Assembly: GCA_015657535.1 (NCBI GenBank)
Contig: JADHZB010000478.1
Span: 1-12,834, forward strand
Direction of reading: 5' to 3'
Source of the DNA: Nephromyces sp. MM_2019
Lineage: Eukaryota > Apicomplexa > Aconoidasida > Nephromycida
DNA: 12,834 nucleotides
Shown here: one piece after another, positions 9,527 through 12,834 of the stretch
Layout: each line of letters starts with the position of its first letter
Numbering within the stretch: position 1 is the stretch's first letter
Notes under the pieces: generated by a model
Seen by the model: the letters and a program-made list of their open reading frames with translations, nothing else
Database searches by the model: none
What the model was told of the DNA's origin: nothing
Program-made: the position numbers and the translations under genes

Positions 9527-9550
9527 ATATTTATAGTACATACATACCCA

Positions 9551-10114
9551 ATAAGCTTTTTTATTTTTTAATTAACCACATGGTCCATAATCCCTAATTA
9601 AAATAAACTTTCACACTGAAAATCTATATCACAGACCGTGCAATCCAAGGAAGTCAAATATCAAAATGCATAAAAGCAAGTAGATTGAATTATTTAAAGT
9701 GACAACTCACGAGAAGCTTCCAGATGAATATCTCTAGTACTGAGATGAAACATTCATTATATTTCTGAATACCTATTGAAAACCTCTAAGAGCACTCTTC
9801 CCAGAATCGCTCACAAACTCAATTTTTTATTTGCTTTTTTATAAGTCAAAGGTCCATAAGAATCTCAATAAATAAATAAGTAAATTAAATGATTCCATAC
9901 ATTATCTCAATTCCGACTGTAAATATTGCTTTCTTGAAAACTTAGCTTGGCTTACTCCTTAAAAGGTTTGGACCTACAAGTAGACTTATATTTTGGAAAC
10001 AAATAATAATGCCAAGCACAATACGAATTCTTTTCCGCTAGGCAGAGCTCATAAAATATTTACTCCGAACTCTTTTTAACTTGGTGGACATATATAAACT
10101 TGAGAGCTCAGAAC
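9551..10114. other. Upstream region of the ABC transporter gene
   Basis: The base composition is less AT-rich than the sequence just before it, without TG/CA repeats and without a coding frame of note. GGTCCATAA occurs twice (about 9584 and 9850). It probably contains the promoter and 5' UTR of the + strand gene, but no defined promoter element can be named. Confidence 0.5.
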
Positions 10115-11863
10115 ATGCCTTTCCAAACGACCCGCTCTGTTCCACACGATCTCTTATTCATAAAGTCCGATAATAAGAGAACTCAAGATAACAGTAATCA
10201 AGATAAAATAAGTCAAGATAACAAAATTCAAGACTATAGAAATCATGACAACAGAAGAATAAGCAAGAAATCACAAGGATACCCCAACAATGAAGATTCG
10301 TACGGGGACTTTATCAGCCCTAAGATTCCAGGGGATAAAACTGATAGTCACAACTCTAATTATCTGGATAAAACTTATGAAACAAACAACTTTTCTGGTT
10401 CAGTTCAATGTGTAGGTAAGCCACGTGAGGAGTCTCGTAGTGGAAAAACGAACACCTCTAATCATATTACACATGAACAAGATCCTCCGCATCTCTCATT
10501 GCAAAATCCCAATGCATCATTTATATCGCATACCTATCAAATAAAATCAGGTGCTTATAATTCAACCGCAGAGGATAATTTGGTTTATAATTCAAGTATG
10601 ACATCTGATACAGAATGCCATAAAAATTCCATAGAACGAAATATTTTACACAATAGTCAAAGAGAAACCTATCATAACTGTTTACCTGAGCCAAACTCTA
10701 ATCAGAACATACAATTTGTACAACAAGATGAGAATTCTCCAAGTATACCACTTAAACCTAACGCATCACCTAAATCAAAACCAAATATTGAACCAAGTTT
10801 ACAGCCCGCAAACATAATACCTCCACAAAATTCATCATTAGGAATAAAAAACATATCGGAGAATAACAACATTAAACCGGATCCCAAAAGCCAACATTCA
10901 TCACACTCATCAACACCTGAAAATGAAATTAGCCTGTTCGATCGCCTAACATTTAGATTTGTTAATCCGTTTCTAACTTCACAATCGATTGATGAGCAAA
11001 ACTTACCCAATTTGGGCTCTGAATGCACAGATCTAACCTCACAACACTTCCTCAAAGCCCTTGAAAAGGAACTCCTAGACAACCCTACCAAACCTTCACT
11101 ATATAAAGTCTTTTTCAGTTCTGTTTTATCATCTTATTATCTACTTGCACCACTTCGTCTATTAGAATTAATGCTTATTGCAGTTAACCCAATTGTTATG
11201 CAACGCTTAGTTTCTTTCCTTGAGGTTGAAGAAGAATGGACCAGCCAGAGTTCATTAACCTATGCACTCACATTAGGAGGATTAATGATTTCTATAAATT
11301 TTTTACAACCAATTATTTCTTGTCAATATGGTTTTGCTGTTCGTCGATTAGGTATTAATCTTCGTACGTGTTTATTATCAGCTATATCTAAACGTGTCTT
11401 ACAAAGTGCTGCCCTTACGGGTGGTCACCCATTATGTGCTGGAGGTTATGATAATGATGGGATGTGTGTGTGTGTAAATTCAAATGGTGAAATCATAAAA
11501 AGTTTATACAAAAATGAATACAAAATTATGTGCGAAAATGATATAAATCAGCTAGAAAAATTTATGGAAAACAACAATGCAAATGAAAAAACACCCTTTT
11601 TGTATTATGATATGAACCTAAAAGGTATAATAAAAAATTATAAATTTTTTTTATAGTAACTGTATTATTCCATTTATTATTACTACACACATATATTTTA
11701 TATTCATACCTCATTAATAATTACACTACAGATGATGAATTCTCATATGATGATCCATTACTTGAAAAATCAAACTTAGACGTTTCATCTTATGATCCTG
11801 CTATTCAAGTAACTCCCTCAATATAAACACTTATTATTCAACACATCCCTAAATAAATACATA

Positions 11864-11900
<37 letters not shown>

Positions 11901-12097
11901 CACAAACAAACACATATTGATAATATATATACATATTTGTGAATATCATCAACCAACACAAATTGATAACATATATATATATGTATATTACAAACAAACT
12001 TAGCATAATCTAATAATTATATATACAAATTACACTATTTTAGGACAATGAAAACACATTTACAACATTACCACTTTTCGACCCTACTTTATTAGAT
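10115..12097 (+). CDS. ABCC/MRP-type ABC transporter, N-terminal part (3 exons; continues beyond the window)
   Basis: The three exons are 10115-11624, 11732-11808 and 12044-12097, with GT-AG introns and phases 1 and 0. ATG at 10115 is the first in-frame ATG; an upstream in-frame stop lies at 10052-10054. Residues 1-270 are polar low complexity (Asn, Ser, Asp, Gln). Residues 273-287 (SLFDRLTFRFVNPFL) match the ABCC linker just before TMD1. Residues 333-369 and 381-401 are membrane spans, followed by YGFAVRRLGINLRTCLLSAI, the typical ABCC loop (R-G-R-A-AI pattern). After that come GEII (458-461) and NDINQLEKFM, then an acidic loop over exons 2-3 ending FDPTLLD. Known for the family: ATP-driven export of organic anions, conjugates or drugs. 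Walker and signature motifs are not in the window, so both nucleotide-binding domains must lie to the right, if present. Good confidence in family and exon 1; exons 2-3 rest on phase and splice sites. Confidence 0.85.
10184..10258 (+). repeat. In-frame 15-nt tandem repeat encoding QDNxx
   Basis: Five 15-nt units, each beginning CAAGAT, CAAGAC or CATGAC, encode QDNSN, QDKIS, QDNKI, QDYRN and HDNRR near the N-terminus of the ABC protein (residues 24-48). It is a short slippage-prone coding repeat and a probable disordered region. Confidence 0.85.
11463..11475. repeat. Short TG run inside ABC transporter exon 1
   Basis: TGTGTGTGTGTGT encodes part of MCVCVN in the assigned frame. TG runs elsewhere in this window are intronic or in spacers, so this may be a coding microsatellite or a sign of an unrecognised intron. 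Confidence 0.7.
11867..11894. repeat. (AT)n microsatellite in ABC transporter intron 2
   Basis: Fourteen AT units lie inside intron 11809-12043, which also carries shorter TATATA and CACAA words. The small minus-strand open frame here is a repeat translation. Confidence 0.85.
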
Positions 12098-12670
12098 GTA
12101 AGTAATTTATTAATATATAAATATACACTAATACACATAATTATATAAATATATAAATATATATATATAGATATATTAAATTTATTTATTATTTTTTTAT
12201 TGTATATACACTTTTGTGTAACATATTTAATTTACAAAGTAACACCTATTCTTTTAATATATTTCTAACATAGTTTACTTATTTGATATGTATGTTTATA
12301 CTATTTCTTATTGATTTTAAAATCTAATTATTTAATAATATTGATATAAAAAATAATCTTTGAATACAAGTTGAATGTAAACAAATATACAAACAATTTA
12401 TTATATATATATATATAGTTTATCAATCATAATCACTTATATTCTAGAATTAATTTCTAATTTTTACATACATACACATTCTTAACTCTTGATATCTATT
12501 CACTCGAATGTTTACAAATCATAGATGTTTATTTATCCCTACACATACACACAATTTTCTAGATAATCATATCTTTATACACATCCACCCCGTAACATAC
12601 TACTCATCCCTACTGTATAACAAATACCGTCACTTACTCACACACGTTCTCTTTCATTTACACCCCTCAT
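12098..12670 (+). other. Probable third intron of the ABC gene (start), AT-rich
   Basis: It begins GTAAGTAATT, a canonical donor directly after codon GAT. The rest is AT-rich, becoming CA-rich after about 12540. One acceptor-like TAACATAG (ending 12273) would open only 17 codons with a hydrophobic run before a stop, so no further exon is assigned. Confidence 0.55.
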
Positions 12671-12834
12671 AAACATACACACATGTATTCACAAACATAC
12701 ACACACCCACCCAATAACATACACACCCACACTAACAAACATACACACATGTATTCACAAACATACACACACCCACCCAAAAACATACACACCCACACTA
12801 ACAAACATACACACATGTATTCACAAACATACAC
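12671..12834. repeat. 66-bp CA-rich minisatellite, at least 2.5 copies, running off the right edge
   Basis: Units start at 12671, 12737 and 12803 with the word AAACATACACACATGTATTC. The two full units differ at one base (CCCAATAAC versus CCCAAAAAC), so the array is recent or homogenised. Each unit contains shorter internal echoes of CAAACATACACAC. If the ABC gene continues, the array lies in its third intron. Confidence 0.95.

Larger units (their letters stand above)
6877..9550. other. Very AT-rich, gene-poor, microsatellite-poor stretch
   Basis: No convincing gene was found in about 2.7 kb on either strand. Two lines counted by eye give 7 G/C of 60 (8101-8160) and 12 of 60 (8521-8580), against 20 of 60 at 9601-9660. 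Unlike the introns to the left it lacks long TG, CA or TA runs. Loose repeats occur: GTTCATA three times (about 7121, 7150, 7188), TGTAAATGCATA twice (about 7217, 7338), and the pair at 8673 and 8801. It must include the promoter of the - strand gene. A centromere-like block is one possible reading. Confidence 0.6.

Noticed and set aside
6877..10099. tRNA, rRNA or other structured RNA genes
   Set aside because: Searched by eye for T-loop GTTCGA-like cores and long stems on both strands; none convincing.
10702..11091. 129-codon minus-strand frame with protein-like look
   Set aside because: Antisense to the ABC transporter exon, which has clear ABCC homology in this interval.
12274..12327. Possible fourth ABC exon with hydrophobic run FTYLICMFILFLIDF and stop
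   Set aside because: Acceptor-like TAACATAG precedes it and phase 0 fits, but it would end the transporter after one membrane domain fragment; a chance open stretch in an intron is more likely.
1..12834. Transposons, inserted viral genes, CRISPR arrays, bacterial operons
   Set aside because: No transposase, reverse transcriptase or integrase motifs, no terminal inverted repeats with target duplications, and the regular repeats present are microsatellites or the 66-bp minisatellite without unique spacers.

Overview
The window looks like nuclear DNA from an AT-rich protist, most likely an apicomplexan (piroplasm-like at best guess; genus not determined). The reasons are: intron-rich genes with GT-AG introns full of TG/CA/TA microsatellites; Asn/Asp-rich low-complexity inserts in conserved proteins; a dynamin-related protein and an ABCC-type transporter with protist-style extensions; and CCCTAAA words, the apicomplexan-type telomere unit, inside one CA-rich intron. 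No bacterial, plasmid or phage features, rRNA, tRNA or CRISPR were seen.

Layout. (1) About 294-4729, + strand: the C-terminal 488 residues of a dynamin-related GTPase (middle/stalk domain, a low-complexity insert, then the GTPase effector domain). I rebuilt it as 12 exons whose phases all agree; the G domain lies left of the window. Its 11 introns (74-465 nt) hold nearly all the microsatellite DNA of the left third. (2) 4730-5460: convergent intergenic DNA with a likely poly(A) signal, a short hairpin and a small CAA run. (3) 5461-6876, - strand: an unrecognised 471-residue Asn/Thr-rich protein in one uninterrupted exon, with a 10-residue tandem repeat. (4) 6877-10114: a 3.2 kb gene-poor, very AT-rich, microsatellite-poor stretch between divergent genes. 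It could be a plain intergenic spacer or a centromere-like block, and may hold a small two-exon ORF near 9208-9526. (5) 10115 to at least 12097, + strand: the first three exons of an ABCC/MRP-like ABC transporter, namely a long polar N-terminus, the start of the first membrane domain and an acidic loop. The gene continues beyond the right edge. (6) 12098-12834: intron-like AT-rich sequence ending in a 66-bp CA-rich tandem repeat that runs off the window.

The three genes show no obvious functional link: one protein remodels membranes, one is a membrane transporter, and one is unknown. The most notable signals are the complementary CA-type and TG-type introns that bracket particular dynamin exons, the telomere-like words inside an intron, a possible 20-nt intron, the AT-rich gene-free block, the insert splitting a usually conserved ABCC loop, and the 66-bp minisatellite. 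I did not find convincing evidence of a wholly new system.
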